DNA of 35,805 nucleotides from an uncultured Prevotellaceae bacterium (lineage in GTDB: Bacteria; Bacteroidota; Bacteroidia; Bacteroidales; Muribaculaceae), in contig CAMEKH010000006.1 of assembly GCA_945921235.1 (NCBI GenBank), positions 1 to 35,805 on the forward strand. Reading direction: 5' to 3'. Position numbers and translations under genes: made by a program. How positions within the stretch are numbered: the first letter of the stretch is position 1; each line of letters starts with the position of its first letter. Positions 15,145 to 24,290 of the stretch are shown here, piece after piece. Below the pieces are notes generated by a model that was not told where the DNA came from, searched no databases, and was given only the letters and a program-made list of their open reading frames with translations.

Positions 15145-17169
15145 TTATTTCGTCAGTGGTGAATAATCTTTGGAATAACGTAGCATTTGGTCAACGTAAT
15201 TTTCGCTGTAATCAATCTTTATGTCCTTTATATTACCACTATTGTCGGTTATTGCGGTGTATACCGGATTTACGAATCCTTTATACGGAGCTATATTGAG
15301 CTTGCTATAACGCCTGAGCAATTCTTTATGCATATCGGAATCGAATTTCACGCCATATTGCTCAACGAGCTTTTTACCGCTTTCGTAATCACCCTCCGAC
15401 TTTATTCTCTGAATTTCTGCGAGAAGCTGACCAAAGAGGTTACGCAATTTTGAGTAATCATTAATTTTAACGAATGTTTTCCCATCGCGTTTAACGAATT
15501 CAATCACATTGTCCTTTTTCCCCTTCTCGTATGCCCATTGTGTTATGATGTGGCGGTTGCGCATGTGCGCTTCTTCAATGTCTTTTCCGGGCTCGATGCG
15601 CGTAAGTTGAGTCATTAAGCCATTCATTACGTATTTATAGTATTCGGCTTTATAAGTTTCAGGGCTACTGAAGATGCCTAATTCCACTAATTTCGGGTCG
15701 GCAAGATAATAAAGAGCAAATAAGTCGGCACGAGTTTCCTCGAGCGTAGAACCATGTTCTTTCAGGGCATCAGGGTCTACTCCCGGAAGCAGTTTTCCTG
15801 AGCCATGTCCAAGACACTCATGCAAATCAGTGTGAAGGTTATCGGCAATCGAGAGATATTTTTTCATCAATTCCACTTCTTTCGGCGAATAAGCAAATTC
15901 TTCGTAGAAACCATTGCCCTCTTCTGCTTTCCCATAAGCAGAGGTGATGTTTTCAAGTGTCACCGATTTTGAGCCATGTGCGGCACGTATCCAGTTGGCA
16001 TTTGGTAGATTAATGCCAATGGGAGTAGCAGGATAGCAATCGCCTGCCAAAATAGCAGCTGTAATAACTTTTGCAGATACGCCTTTCACTTTATCTTTCT
16101 TGAATCGAGCATCAACAGGTGAATTATCTTCAAACCACTGTGCATTATCGCTTATGATTTGAGTGCGAATAGACGACTTCTTGTTTTTGAAGTTGACCAT
16201 ACTCTCCCAAGCGCCTGTCATGCCGAGAGGGTCGCCATAGGATTCGATGAAACCATTGATGAAATCGATGTCACTCTTAGTGTCTTCAGCCCAGAGAATA
16301 GAATAATCATCGAATGTTTTCAAATCTCCGGTTGTATAGAATTCAATTAATTTACCTATATATGCTTTCATATTGTCGTTTTCGGCTACGCCCTCGGCTT
16401 TTTTAAGCCAATAAACAATTTTTTCTATTGCAGCAGAATATAGTCCGCCGATTCTATATACTTGTTCGGCGATTACTCCGTTCTCTTTCACAAGACGCGA
16501 GTTAAGTCCGTAGGATATCGGGGTGTTATCGTTCGGGTCTTTCAATTTATTGTAGTAATCTTCCACTTCTTTTTGAGTGACGCCATCATATAGGTTGTTG
16601 GCTGATGTCAAAATAAGGTCAACACCATCGGCTTGATTGACACGCTTCGACATCACTGCCGGATTAAAGATTACATCATCGATTATCTTGAGGAATTCTT
16701 CAACGCTCTGCCCTTTCTCAAGTGGTAGGGAGTGCTTGCCTAATTTTTTTACTTGAGCGTCGAAAAAACTTTGGCTGAATTCAGGGGTGAATTTATCCAT
16801 AGAATAGTGGTGGTGAATACCATTAGCAAACCACACCAACTTTAAGTATTTTTCAAGCCCTTTAAAATCTTTCGATGATTTGTCACCACTGAAGTTTGTG
16901 TATATTTTTTCAAGAGTAGTTCGAATGGCAAGATTGTATTTACCATTTTGGTCGAAAAGAATGTCACGGCCTTGAAGTGCCGCTTCATTAAGATAATAAA
17001 CTAACTCTTTTTGCCTAAGACTAAGGTCTTCAAATCCGGGGACTTGGTAGCGAAGAACTGCAATATCGGCAAATCTATCGACATTATAATTAAATTTTTC
17101 TTTAGCTGATGTCATAAAACTTGTTGACGCCATTGCTAATGCTGTGGCTGAAATTAAAAATTTATTCAT
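15145..17169 (-). CDS. Dipeptidyl-peptidase III family zinc peptidase (M49)
   Basis: 674-aa peptidase of family M49, which removes dipeptides from the N-terminus of oligopeptides. The zinc motif H-E-C-L-G-H is at 450-455 (the Cys variant known from Bacteroides DPP III, where most have HELLGH). The second motif E-E-T-R-A-D at 477-482 supplies the third zinc ligand. A signal peptide is visible (hydrophobic to about residue 19, ending T-S-A-K), so it should act in the periplasm, unlike cytosolic eukaryotic DPP III. Homologues are sometimes misnamed dihydrofolate reductase. It ends 83 nt before the HEAT-like gene; a promoter is not clear. Confidence 0.9.
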   Translation of the reverse strand: MNKFLISATALAMASTSFMTSAKEKFNYNVDRFADIAVLRYQVPGFEDLSLRQKELVYYLNEAALQGRDILFDQNGKYNLAIRTTLEKIYTNFSGDKSSKDFKGLEKYLKLVWFANGIHHHYSMDKFTPEFSQSFFDAQVKKLGKHSLPLEKGQSVEEFLKIIDDVIFNPAVMSKRVNQADGVDLILTSANNLYDGVTQKEVEDYYNKLKDPNDNTPISYGLNSRLVKENGVIAEQVYRIGGLYSAAIEKIVYWLKKAEGVAENDNMKAYIGKLIEFYTTGDLKTFDDYSILWAEDTKSDIDFINGFIESYGDPLGMTGAWESMVNFKNKKSSIRTQIISDNAQWFEDNSPVDARFKKDKVKGVSAKVITAAILAGDCYPATPIGINLPNANWIRAAHGSKSVTLENITSAYGKAEEGNGFYEEFAYSPKEVELMKKYLSIADNLHTDLHECLGHGSGKLLPGVDPDALKEHGSTLEETRADLFALYYLADPKLVELGIFSSPETYKAEYYKYVMNGLMTQLTRIEPGKDIEEAHMRNRHIITQWAYEKGKKDNVIEFVKRDGKTFVKINDYSKLRNLFGQLLAEIQRIKSEGDYESGKKLVEQYGVKFDSDMHKELLRRYSKLNIAPYKGFVNPVYTAITDNSGNIKDIKIDYSENYVDQMLRYSKDYSPLTK

Positions 17170-17197
17170 AATTTATATTTGCAAAAAATTATCATTT

Positions 17198-18382
17198 TTA
17201 TTCTACATATAGAACAAGCCCTTTCAGGTATTCACCTTCGGGGTGATAGATGTTTATGGGGTGGTCGGCGGGCTGAGTGAGTTGATGCAAAATTCTCACT
17301 TTTCGGCGTGCTTGTGCTGCTGCGCTGAACACCGCCAATCGGAATTGCTCCTTACTAACTGCTTGTGAGCATGAAAAAGTGAATAGGATTCCACCTTTTT
17401 CAATTTTCTCAAAAGCTCTTGAATTTAATTTACGATAGCCTATCAGCGCATTCTTTAGTGCGCTTTTGTGCTTTGCAAATGCCGGAGGGTCAAGTATAAT
17501 AAGGTCATAGTCGTCGTTGCCTATATGGGAAAGGAACTTAAATGCATCTTCAGCGAATGCTTTATGTCTATTGTCATTACTGAAGTTCAGTTCAACATTA
17601 CTATTCGTTAGTTGTATGGCTTTTTCTGAACTATCTACTGAATGGACGAGTTTGGCTCCACCTCTCATAGCATAAAAAGAGAAACCGCCGGTGTAGCAAA
17701 ACATATTAAGTACTTTTCGGTCCTTAGCATATTTTTCCAGTAGCGAGCGATTATCTCGTTGGTCAACAAAGAAACCGGTTTTTTGACCTTTCAGCCAATC
17801 GACGTGAAATTTAAGTCCGTTCTCTATAGCTATGTTGGTGTCGTATGCGCCTACGATGTAACCATTTTGTGCTTCAAGTTGCGCTTTATATGGCAGTGTT
17901 GTTTCCGATTTATAATACACATTTTTTATTAAGTTGCCGGGAAGACGCGTCAAAGCCGATGCAATCTTGCTATGTGCAAAATGCATACCGGGAGAATGAG
18001 CCTGTAATACTGCTGTAGAACCGTAAATATCTATTACGAGTCCGGGCAGAAAATCACCTTCACCATGTACCAAGCGGAAAGCATTATTGTCGCTTCTTAG
18101 CAAATTCAGTCGTTGCCTCACATCGTAAGCAGCTTTGAGTCGCTCATAGTAGAAATCATCGTCGATGGCATCATCGCCCCATGTCAGCATACGCACAGCA
18201 ATACTACCTATTTGGAAATGCCCATTACCTATCTGCTTTCCGGAGTGCGAATATACCGACACGCAATCGCCCTCTTCTATGTTCTCGTCAATCTGCGAAA
18301 TAGCTCCCGAGAACACCCATGGGTGGAATCTCATCAGTGATTCCTCTTTTCCTTTATGTAATATTATTTTTTTATATTCCAT
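17198..18382 (-). CDS. rlmI: Class I SAM-dependent rRNA methyltransferase (RlmI family)
   Basis: 394 aa. An N-terminal PUA domain (about 1-75) is followed by a linker and a Rossmann methyltransferase domain. Key segments are G-Q-K-T-G-F-F-V-D-Q-R-D-N-R (about 205), the SAM-binding M-F-C-Y-T-G-G-F-S, L-I-I-L-D-P-P-A-F-A and F-S-C-S-Q with the catalytic Cys region typical of m5C enzymes. E. coli RlmI methylates C1962 of 23S rRNA, and this is likely the same activity. It starts 12 nt after rseP and appears to be the last gene of dxr-rseP-rlmI. Confidence 0.88.
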   Translation of the reverse strand: MEYKKIILHKGKEESLMRFHPWVFSGAISQIDENIEEGDCVSVYSHSGKQIGNGHFQIGSIAVRMLTWGDDAIDDDFYYERLKAAYDVRQRLNLLRSDNNAFRLVHGEGDFLPGLVIDIYGSTAVLQAHSPGMHFAHSKIASALTRLPGNLIKNVYYKSETTLPYKAQLEAQNGYIVGAYDTNIAIENGLKFHVDWLKGQKTGFFVDQRDNRSLLEKYAKDRKVLNMFCYTGGFSFYAMRGGAKLVHSVDSSEKAIQLTNSNVELNFSNDNRHKAFAEDAFKFLSHIGNDDYDLIILDPPAFAKHKSALKNALIGYRKLNSRAFEKIEKGGILFTFSCSQAVSKEQFRLAVFSAAAQARRKVRILHQLTQPADHPINIYHPEGEYLKGLVLYVE

Positions 18383-18394
18383 TATTCCTATTGA

Positions 18395-19768
18395 TTATTT
18401 GAAGAAGAAACGATAGATATCATTTCCGTTTGCGAAAAGGAGCAAGGCAAAAAGAAAAGCCATGCCTGCCATTTGGGCATATTCAAGGAATTTTTCACTT
18501 GGTTGGCGTCGAGTAATTATTTCATAAAGCAGGAACAATACGTGTCCACCGTCGAGTGCCGGAATGGGTAATATGTTCATGAATGCAAGAATCACCGATA
18601 AGAATGCCGTAATCGACCAAAATTGTTCCCAATTCCATTCTTCGGGGAATATGTTGCCTATAGCTCCGAATCCTCCAAGGTTTTTTGCGCCTTCCGACGT
18701 GAATACATATTTCATTTGACCTACATAACTTGTCAGTTTGTCAACGCCAAGTTCTATACCTCGAGGTATTGATGCCAATAGTGAGTATTCGTGAGTGATG
18801 GTTGTGTATATGTCGGTAAGTTGTGTGAGCATAATTCCTATTTTCCCGGCACCATCAACCGCTATAGTGGTTTCTACGGCTTTACCTTTACGCATAAAGG
18901 TCATTTTTACGTCTTTGCCGGCATTTTTGTCAAGTTCTGATTTAAAAATATCGAATGATGGTGTGGGAATGCCGTTGATGCTAATAATGCTGTCGTTTTT
19001 CTCCATACCGGCTTTGTCGGCGCCCATTCCGGGTTGGATGTCGGATACTACAACGGGAAGACGATAAGCCATAAACATAGAGCCATTTTCAGCCTCTTTA
19101 TTTGCCGTGAAGATAAAACCCTCGGGGATATTGATGTTGACAGTATCTTTTTTATTGCGAAGCACTGTCATTGTTTTAGAGTCAAGCATTTTCATCAGTT
19201 CTTCGCCGCTATAATAATTAAGCTCTTTCCCATCGGCAAATAGAGGTATGTCGCCATCAATAAATCCTATTTTATGAGCAGCTTCACTATACATCATTCC
19301 CTCGGTAGCATTCCGGAAAGGAATGTATTTTTCTCCCCATGAATATACTATACCGGTGTAGATTATTATAGCAAGTAAAAAGTTGAATAGCACGCCGCCT
19401 ATCATAATAAGTAGCCTTTGCCAAGCAGGCTTTGAGCGGAACTCCCATGGCTTTGCAGGCTGTTTCATCTGTTCTTTGTCCATCGATTCGTCTATCATAC
19501 CGGCTATTTTGCAATAGCCGCCAAGAGGAAGCCAACCAATACCATATTCTGTGTCACGCCATGTCATTTTTTCTTCTTCATTATTAGCCGGTGCCGGTTT
19601 CTTAGGCTTGTATTTGTAGATAGTGAACCATGGATTGAAAAACAGATAGAATTTCTCAACTTTTACACCAAAAATTCTTGAAAATAAATAGTGTCCGAAT
19701 TCATGTATTAATACGAGTATAGCAAATGCTGCAATGAGTTGCGCTGCTTTCATTAAAAATGTTTCCAT
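18395..19768 (-). CDS. rseP: RIP metalloprotease RseP (site-2 protease)
   Basis: 457-aa intramembrane zinc protease. The active-site H-E-F-G-H is at 22-26 in the first membrane helix, and the third zinc ligand is in N-I-L-P-I-P-A-L-D-G-G-H near the C-terminal helices. Two PDZ-like segments lie between, the clearer one with V-V-S-D-I-Q-P-G-M-G-A-D-K-A-G-M-E. Family members cut anti-sigma factors or remnant signal peptides in the inner membrane. It lies 14 nt downstream of dxr, a classic bacterial neighbourhood. Confidence 0.95.
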   Translation of the reverse strand: METFLMKAAQLIAAFAILVLIHEFGHYLFSRIFGVKVEKFYLFFNPWFTIYKYKPKKPAPANNEEEKMTWRDTEYGIGWLPLGGYCKIAGMIDESMDKEQMKQPAKPWEFRSKPAWQRLLIMIGGVLFNFLLAIIIYTGIVYSWGEKYIPFRNATEGMMYSEAAHKIGFIDGDIPLFADGKELNYYSGEELMKMLDSKTMTVLRNKKDTVNINIPEGFIFTANKEAENGSMFMAYRLPVVVSDIQPGMGADKAGMEKNDSIISINGIPTPSFDIFKSELDKNAGKDVKMTFMRKGKAVETTIAVDGAGKIGIMLTQLTDIYTTITHEYSLLASIPRGIELGVDKLTSYVGQMKYVFTSEGAKNLGGFGAIGNIFPEEWNWEQFWSITAFLSVILAFMNILPIPALDGGHVLFLLYEIITRRQPSEKFLEYAQMAGMAFLFALLLFANGNDIYRFFFK

Positions 19769-19782
19769 TATTTATTTTTGAA

Positions 19783-20949
19783 TTAGTTTTTATAAATTGT
19801 TGACAAGGTAAATTCCCTTACTTCTTTATTTGTAGAAACATAATCTTCATACGATGGTTGAGCAATGATTGAAGTGGAATGAATTGCACGTTCGGCTATT
19901 ATCGGAATGTCAATAAATCTAATGTCATCATTAAGAAATGCCGCTACTGCAATTTCATTTGCTGCATTTAATGCACAAGGTATATTTCCACCCATTTTTA
20001 TGGCTTCGTAAGCTATTCCAAGCATCGGGAACTTATCGATGTCGGGGCGCTCAAAAGTGAGGTTGGCATAATCTTCAATACGCAGTTTGGGGCAATCAGA
20101 TGCCAATCGCTTGTCGGGAAGTCCAAGTGCATAGCGTATTGGCAGATGCATATCGGGCAATCCGAGTTGCGCCTTTACGGACCCATCTACAAATTCCACC
20201 ATAGAATGAATAATGGATTGCGGGTGTACGACTACCTCTATTCTATCGGCATCTACATCAAAAAGCCATTTTGCTTCCATTACCTCGAATCCTTTGTTCA
20301 TCATAGTCGCTGAATCTATGGTGATTTTTGCTCCCATATTCCAATTCGGGTGCTGCAATGCGTCATTTTTGGTCGCCTTTCCCAAGTCATTTTTACTCCA
20401 TGTGCGAAATGGACCTCCTGATGCAGTAAGAATCAATTTGTTAATGAATTCATGATTCTCCCCAACAAGGCATTGATAGATTGCTCCATGTTCTGAGTCA
20501 ACCGGGAATAATCGTGAGCTTGAACTTTTTAGCAGTTTTGTGATTAATTCACCGGCAACTACCAGCGTTTCTTTATTTGCAAGTGCTATATCTTTGCCGG
20601 ATTTTATTGCTTGAATAGTAGGTTCAAGACCGCTGTATCCTACCATTGCAGTTACTACGATATCAATTTCACTTGCTGTAACGGCATCGGCTATTGCTTT
20701 GCTACCACATGCTACTTGCACATTTGTTCCCGACAGTGCATTGCTTAGTTTTTCAAAGAATCGTTTGTCGGAAATTATGGCGAATTTGGGCTTATATTTT
20801 AATGCTTGCTCAATCAACAGGTCGACGCTTGTATTTGCTGTCAGAAGATACGGTGCAAATAAATCAGGATATTCCGATAAGATATCCAACGTCTGTCGCC
20901 CGATTGACCCTGTGCTGCCTAATATGGCAATTTGTTTTCTTTTATTCAC
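19783..20949 (-). CDS. dxr: 1-deoxy-D-xylulose 5-phosphate reductoisomerase
   Basis: 388 aa, second step of the MEP isoprenoid pathway (DXP to MEP, NADPH and divalent metal). The NADPH-binding G-S-T-G-S-I-G is at 11-17. The metal/substrate segments include V-D-S-E-H-G-A-I-Y-Q (near 150), A-S-G-G-P-F-R-T-W (near 180), H-P-N-W-N-M-G-A-K-I-T-I-D-S-A-T-M-M-N-K and the catalytic-loop region. Length is typical. First gene of dxr-rseP-rlmI. Confidence 0.96.
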   Translation of the reverse strand: MNKRKQIAILGSTGSIGRQTLDILSEYPDLFAPYLLTANTSVDLLIEQALKYKPKFAIISDKRFFEKLSNALSGTNVQVACGSKAIADAVTASEIDIVVTAMVGYSGLEPTIQAIKSGKDIALANKETLVVAGELITKLLKSSSSRLFPVDSEHGAIYQCLVGENHEFINKLILTASGGPFRTWSKNDLGKATKNDALQHPNWNMGAKITIDSATMMNKGFEVMEAKWLFDVDADRIEVVVHPQSIIHSMVEFVDGSVKAQLGLPDMHLPIRYALGLPDKRLASDCPKLRIEDYANLTFERPDIDKFPMLGIAYEAIKMGGNIPCALNAANEIAVAAFLNDDIRFIDIPIIAERAIHSTSIIAQPSYEDYVSTNKEVREFTLSTIYKN

Positions 20950-21047
20950 TGGTTGAAGTTTTATAAATCTGCAATTTCAATCAACAATCACATAAATAAC
21001 TTGCTTTATAAATATATAATATTTATTGTGAGTGTTCATATAAATTA

Positions 21048-21055
21048 CAAAATTA
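21048..21055 (-). promoter_or_regulatory. Putative -7 element for the dxr-rseP-rlmI operon
   Basis: TAATTTTG on the minus strand, 98 nt before the dxr start; the -33 position lacks TTG. The leader of about 95 nt is AT-rich without a clear hairpin. Confidence 0.45.
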
Positions 21056-21147
21056 CAAGAATATTTGCATTTACACTTAATAAGCTATGAAAATTTGATT
21101 TATTTAGCACTTTATTGCCTTAAAAAACAAAAAGAATTGTATCGGTG

Positions 21148-22161
21148 TTATCGGCGGCAAATCCATGATTCTTTAAATTCAGGCTGTAAATCTTTCTGGT
21201 ATGCAATCATTTCGTCATAGTTTTTGCCTGAAGCCGCATATACTCTATATCGGTCATTGAATCGATAGATTCTTAATTCTGTGCCTTTGTGTTGATTCAC
21301 GAATTTTTCAGCCTCTTTCATTGAGCTACCTGATGCCACTATCAGGTATAATCTCCCTTCTTGAAAGCGTGACGAAATGGGTTCAGCTATCTCGTCATTT
21401 GCAATAGCAGTATGTTGAGGCATTTCAAGTGTGTTGCTATCTGCCGATAGCGGTTTTTGTGATGAAACACTGTCGCTTGTTAAAGATATGGCATTATTGG
21501 CTTTTAACTTGAACGAGTCATTCATACCCGCAAAATCCACCGGCGAATTTACAGATATAGGTGTAGTCAATACAAACGTAAGGACTATAAGCAAAATGAT
21601 AGAGGCCGCTATTCGCATAAAGTCTTTGTTTATGCGATGGAACCACGCTATATTATCATCATTTTCATTGTCATAGTATTCAGGCGCAGAAACATCGATT
21701 CCATTAGCAGATTCTTCTACAAGCGGCTTATTCTCATAAGCAAGTTCTTCTAATGTCCTCATTTTAAATGGAGCTAATCCGTAGAACTCACAAGCGGCTG
21801 ATTGCTGCTCGAAAGGTGTAAACATTAATTCTCCATCGTTGTTCTTGTGGAATAGGCCTATGCGCCCCATTGCCACTTCACCACTTAAATCAATTTGATG
21901 TTTAAGCGAGGTTACAACGTTTTTTATATCTTCGCTTGCTGAATTGTAGGAACATTTGCGACTACGCATAATGGAATTTTCGATAATTCCGTCGCTGAAA
22001 GTCAACGCACCATTGAAGCTGTAGCGCCTTTTTGGTGGCATAAAGTTTTGCCCGTCATTACAAGCCGGAGAATGTTGTGCAATAAATGCACCCCATCCCG
22101 GGAGAATGACGCAATCATGCGCTCTAAGTAAATATTCAATGTGGTCAACTATAGAAATCAT
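21148..22161 (-). CDS. HU-CCDC81-like and SPOR domain envelope protein
   Basis: 337 aa from this start. The N-terminal ~130 residues match the paired HU-CCDC81 domains typical of Bacteroidetes (I-V-D-H-I-E-Y-L-L-R-A-H-D-C-V-I-L-P-G-W-G-A-F, then I-G-R-I-G-L-F-like M-G-R-I-G-L-F-H). A single membrane segment lies near 182-203, and the last ~75 residues are a SPOR domain (G-R-L-Y-L-I-V-A-S-G-S, then Y-R-V-Y-A-A-S-G). SPOR domains bind denuded septal peptidoglycan. The layout suggests an inner-membrane protein with the HU-like part in the cytoplasm, perhaps linking DNA or division proteins to the septum (inference). ATG at 22161 is chosen because the promoter occupies the nine codons upstream. 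Confidence 0.8.
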   Translation of the reverse strand: MISIVDHIEYLLRAHDCVILPGWGAFIAQHSPACNDGQNFMPPKRRYSFNGALTFSDGIIENSIMRSRKCSYNSASEDIKNVVTSLKHQIDLSGEVAMGRIGLFHKNNDGELMFTPFEQQSAACEFYGLAPFKMRTLEELAYENKPLVEESANGIDVSAPEYYDNENDDNIAWFHRINKDFMRIAASIILLIVLTFVLTTPISVNSPVDFAGMNDSFKLKANNAISLTSDSVSSQKPLSADSNTLEMPQHTAIANDEIAEPISSRFQEGRLYLIVASGSSMKEAEKFVNQHKGTELRIYRFNDRYRVYAASGKNYDEMIAYQKDLQPEFKESWICRR

Positions 22162-22165
22162 ACTA

Positions 22166-22196
22166 CAAATGTAGGGAAAATATGCCACATAGGCAA
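22166..22196 (-). promoter_or_regulatory. Promoter for the HU/SPOR gene (leaderless)
   Basis: On the minus strand TTG (22194-22196), 20-bp spacer, TACATTTG (22166-22173). Only 4 nt separate the -7 box from the ATG at 22161, so the predicted start is at or next to the start codon. Confidence 0.7.
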
Positions 22197-22217
22197 ATAA
22201 AGGAGCAGCAAAAAAAA

Positions 22218-23030
22218 TTATTGTTTTAAGAATTTTTTAATCTCATCTTTGTCAATTCCATATTTTTCAGCCAATTCCAAATCTTTTTTAACCGACATTT
22301 CATCGTAGCGCATTTTGTCTAATTTGGCTTTAAGCAGATATAGCGAACCTCTTTTGTCATCGAGCTGAAGAGCTGTGTGTATATCTTTTTCGGCATTATT
22401 AAGCTGCTTCATTGCCAAATAGCATTCAGCCCTATTAATGTATGCATCAATTGACGGGCGTGCTTTGATGATTTTGCCGAATCCATCAACTGCCTGTGTG
22501 TAATTGCCTCGAATCATATCATACACGGCATATCCATTGATTGCATAAAACGATTTGGGACTAATGGCTTTTATTCGCTCAAGGTCATCTTTGCATATCC
22601 CGAATTTCTTCTTGCCAATGGCTATCATGGCGTGATTGTAGAGTGATTCAATTTCTTTATTATCAAGTGATATTATTTTGTCGTAGTCTTGATAAGCCAA
22701 GTCTACGCTGTCTAATTCAAGATAGAGCGATGCTCTGTTTTTTAATAAAGTGACTGCGTTTGGAGTCATATAGAGTGCAATGGAATAGTTTTTCACAGCT
22801 TCAGCCGTCTTCCCTTGATATCGCTGAATAGTGGCAAGATTCGATAGTAATAGCGAGTTATTACTGTTGTCAGGCTCGGCTTCTAAGGCTTTTTTTGTGA
22901 AATACTCGGCTTTTGACCATTCCTTTGCTCCAATATAGAATTCAGCCGAATCGATATATTCATAATACCTTTGAGCATACATTGCTAAGCTAAAAAGGCA
23001 TATTGATATTGTGATAAAGCAACGTTTCAT
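22218..23030 (-). CDS. Secreted tetratricopeptide-repeat protein
   Basis: 270 aa with a signal peptide (hydrophobic to about residue 18, ending M-Y-A-Q) followed by about six TPR units. Examples are A-E-Y-F-T-K-K-A-L-E-A-E-P-D-N, A-V-K-N-Y-S-I-A-L-Y-M-T-P-N and Y-I-N-R-A-E-C-Y-L-A-M-K-Q-L-N-N-A-E. Likely periplasmic; partner unknown. It lies 56 nt upstream of the HU/SPOR gene, but that gene has its own promoter in the gap. Confidence 0.85.
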   Translation of the reverse strand: MKRCFITISICLFSLAMYAQRYYEYIDSAEFYIGAKEWSKAEYFTKKALEAEPDNSNNSLLLSNLATIQRYQGKTAEAVKNYSIALYMTPNAVTLLKNRASLYLELDSVDLAYQDYDKIISLDNKEIESLYNHAMIAIGKKKFGICKDDLERIKAISPKSFYAINGYAVYDMIRGNYTQAVDGFGKIIKARPSIDAYINRAECYLAMKQLNNAEKDIHTALQLDDKRGSLYLLKAKLDKMRYDEMSVKKDLELAEKYGIDKDEIKKFLKQ

Positions 23031-23055
23031 ATTTGTAAAAATTCAAAAATTCTTA

Positions 23056-23063
23056 CAAAAGTA
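23056..23063 (-). promoter_or_regulatory. Putative -7 element for the small TPR gene
   Basis: TACTTTTG on the minus strand, 25 nt before the start at 23030. The -33 region does not carry a TTG at the usual spacing. Confidence 0.45.
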
Positions 23064-23084
23064 ATTACTATTTGGCTTTCCGCG

Positions 23085-23115
23085 TTGCATCATTCTTGTT
23101 ATTTAGCTAATTTTG
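23085..23115 (+). promoter_or_regulatory. Promoter for the clostripain-like gene
   Basis: TTG at 23085-23087, 20-bp spacer, TAATTTTG at 23108-23115. Predicted start near 23119, about 19 nt before the ATG. Confidence 0.75.
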
Positions 23116-23137
23116 TGTCTTATTTAGATAAAATGAT

Positions 23138-24283
23138 ATGAACATATTTATAAAATCAATATTAAGCATTGTTACAATAGTTTTTATTACATCTTGTAGC
23201 AATAGTAATAATGAAGAACCGGAAATTATTATTCCGGAATGTAGGCGAACTGTGCTTGTCTATATGGTTGCAACCAATTCTCTCGGTGCAAAAGGATTTG
23301 ACGAACTTGATATGGAAGAGATGAGGACCGCAATGGGAAATTACAAAGGTGGCGATTGTCGATTTTTGGTTTATCGTGTGGTTTATAATCAAGTGCCTCA
23401 ATTGATTGAAATAAAAAATGAGGGAGACAAGGCAGTAGATGTGGTTCTGAAGAATTACACTCCTACTTTGCATGCTTCAGTGACTAAACAGCGTTTCTCG
23501 GAAGTTATTAATGACATAAAGACTTTGGCTCCGGCTAAGGATTATGGGCTAATATTGTGGTCACATTCAGATGGGTGGGCTACATCATTATATAAATCGG
23601 TTGCAAATCCAAGAGATTTCGGTGAAGACAATGGTGCCAAGATGCATATTGATTCACTTGCCGATGCTCTGCCTGAGCATACTTTTTCTTTTATCTATGC
23701 CGATGCATGCTATATGGGAGCCATAGAAGTGGCATATCAGCTACGCAAGAAGATAGATTATTTTGTGGGCAGTCCGGCAGAACTTCCTGCTAATGGAATG
23801 CAATATGATAAAAATATACCATGCTTTTTTGAAGAAGAGCCTGATTTGCTTCAAGCCTGCCGTAATACATTCGATTATTATAACAGTCTTAGTGGAGATA
23901 GCCGCACTCTTACGATTTCTTTAATAGATTGTTCGAAGCTCGATAAATTGGCGTCAGTGTGCAAGGAGATACATTCTTCGGCGCTACCTCTTACTTCAGT
24001 TGCAGGTTTGCAGTATTATAATCGCTTTCAGCCACGATTCTTTTATGATTTTGGGCAATATACCAATTTGATTGCCACTAATGAGTCTTTAAAGGAAAAG
24101 TTCAATGAAGCTCTCGGCGATGCTGTGATATACAAGGCGTGCACTCCTGCCATTTTCGGCTCATTATTTATTGATTCGGAGAACTACTCCGGTTTGTCTA
24201 CATATATTATGGGACAAGGTTCTATTGCAAATGAAGAATATTACCTTACCCTTGATTGGTATAAAGATGTACTCAATAATTAG
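23138..24283 (+). CDS. Clostripain-related cysteine peptidase (C11) lipoprotein
   Basis: 381 aa. Lipoprotein signal ends F-I-T-S-C with Cys20. The caspase-like C11 core shows R-T-V-L-V-Y-M-V-A-T-N-S-L at the start, the catalytic His in I-L-W-S-H-S-D-G-W (His143) and the catalytic Cys in Y-A-D-A-C-Y-M-G (Cys191), followed by Y-F-V-G-S-P-A-E-L-P-A-N-G-M. C11 enzymes cleave after Arg or Lys and often self-process. As a surface or periplasmic lipoprotein it could act on host or dietary peptides (inference). The mscS gene starts 7 nt after the stop. Confidence 0.88.
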   Translation: MNIFIKSILSIVTIVFITSCSNSNNEEPEIIIPECRRTVLVYMVATNSLGAKGFDELDMEEMRTAMGNYKGGDCRFLVYRVVYNQVPQLIEIKNEGDKAVDVVLKNYTPTLHASVTKQRFSEVINDIKTLAPAKDYGLILWSHSDGWATSLYKSVANPRDFGEDNGAKMHIDSLADALPEHTFSFIYADACYMGAIEVAYQLRKKIDYFVGSPAELPANGMQYDKNIPCFFEEEPDLLQACRNTFDYYNSLSGDSRTLTISLIDCSKLDKLASVCKEIHSSALPLTSVAGLQYYNRFQPRFFYDFGQYTNLIATNESLKEKFNEALGDAVIYKACTPAIFGSLFIDSENYSGLSTYIMGQGSIANEEYYLTLDWYKDVLNN

Positions 24284-24290
24284 AAATATT

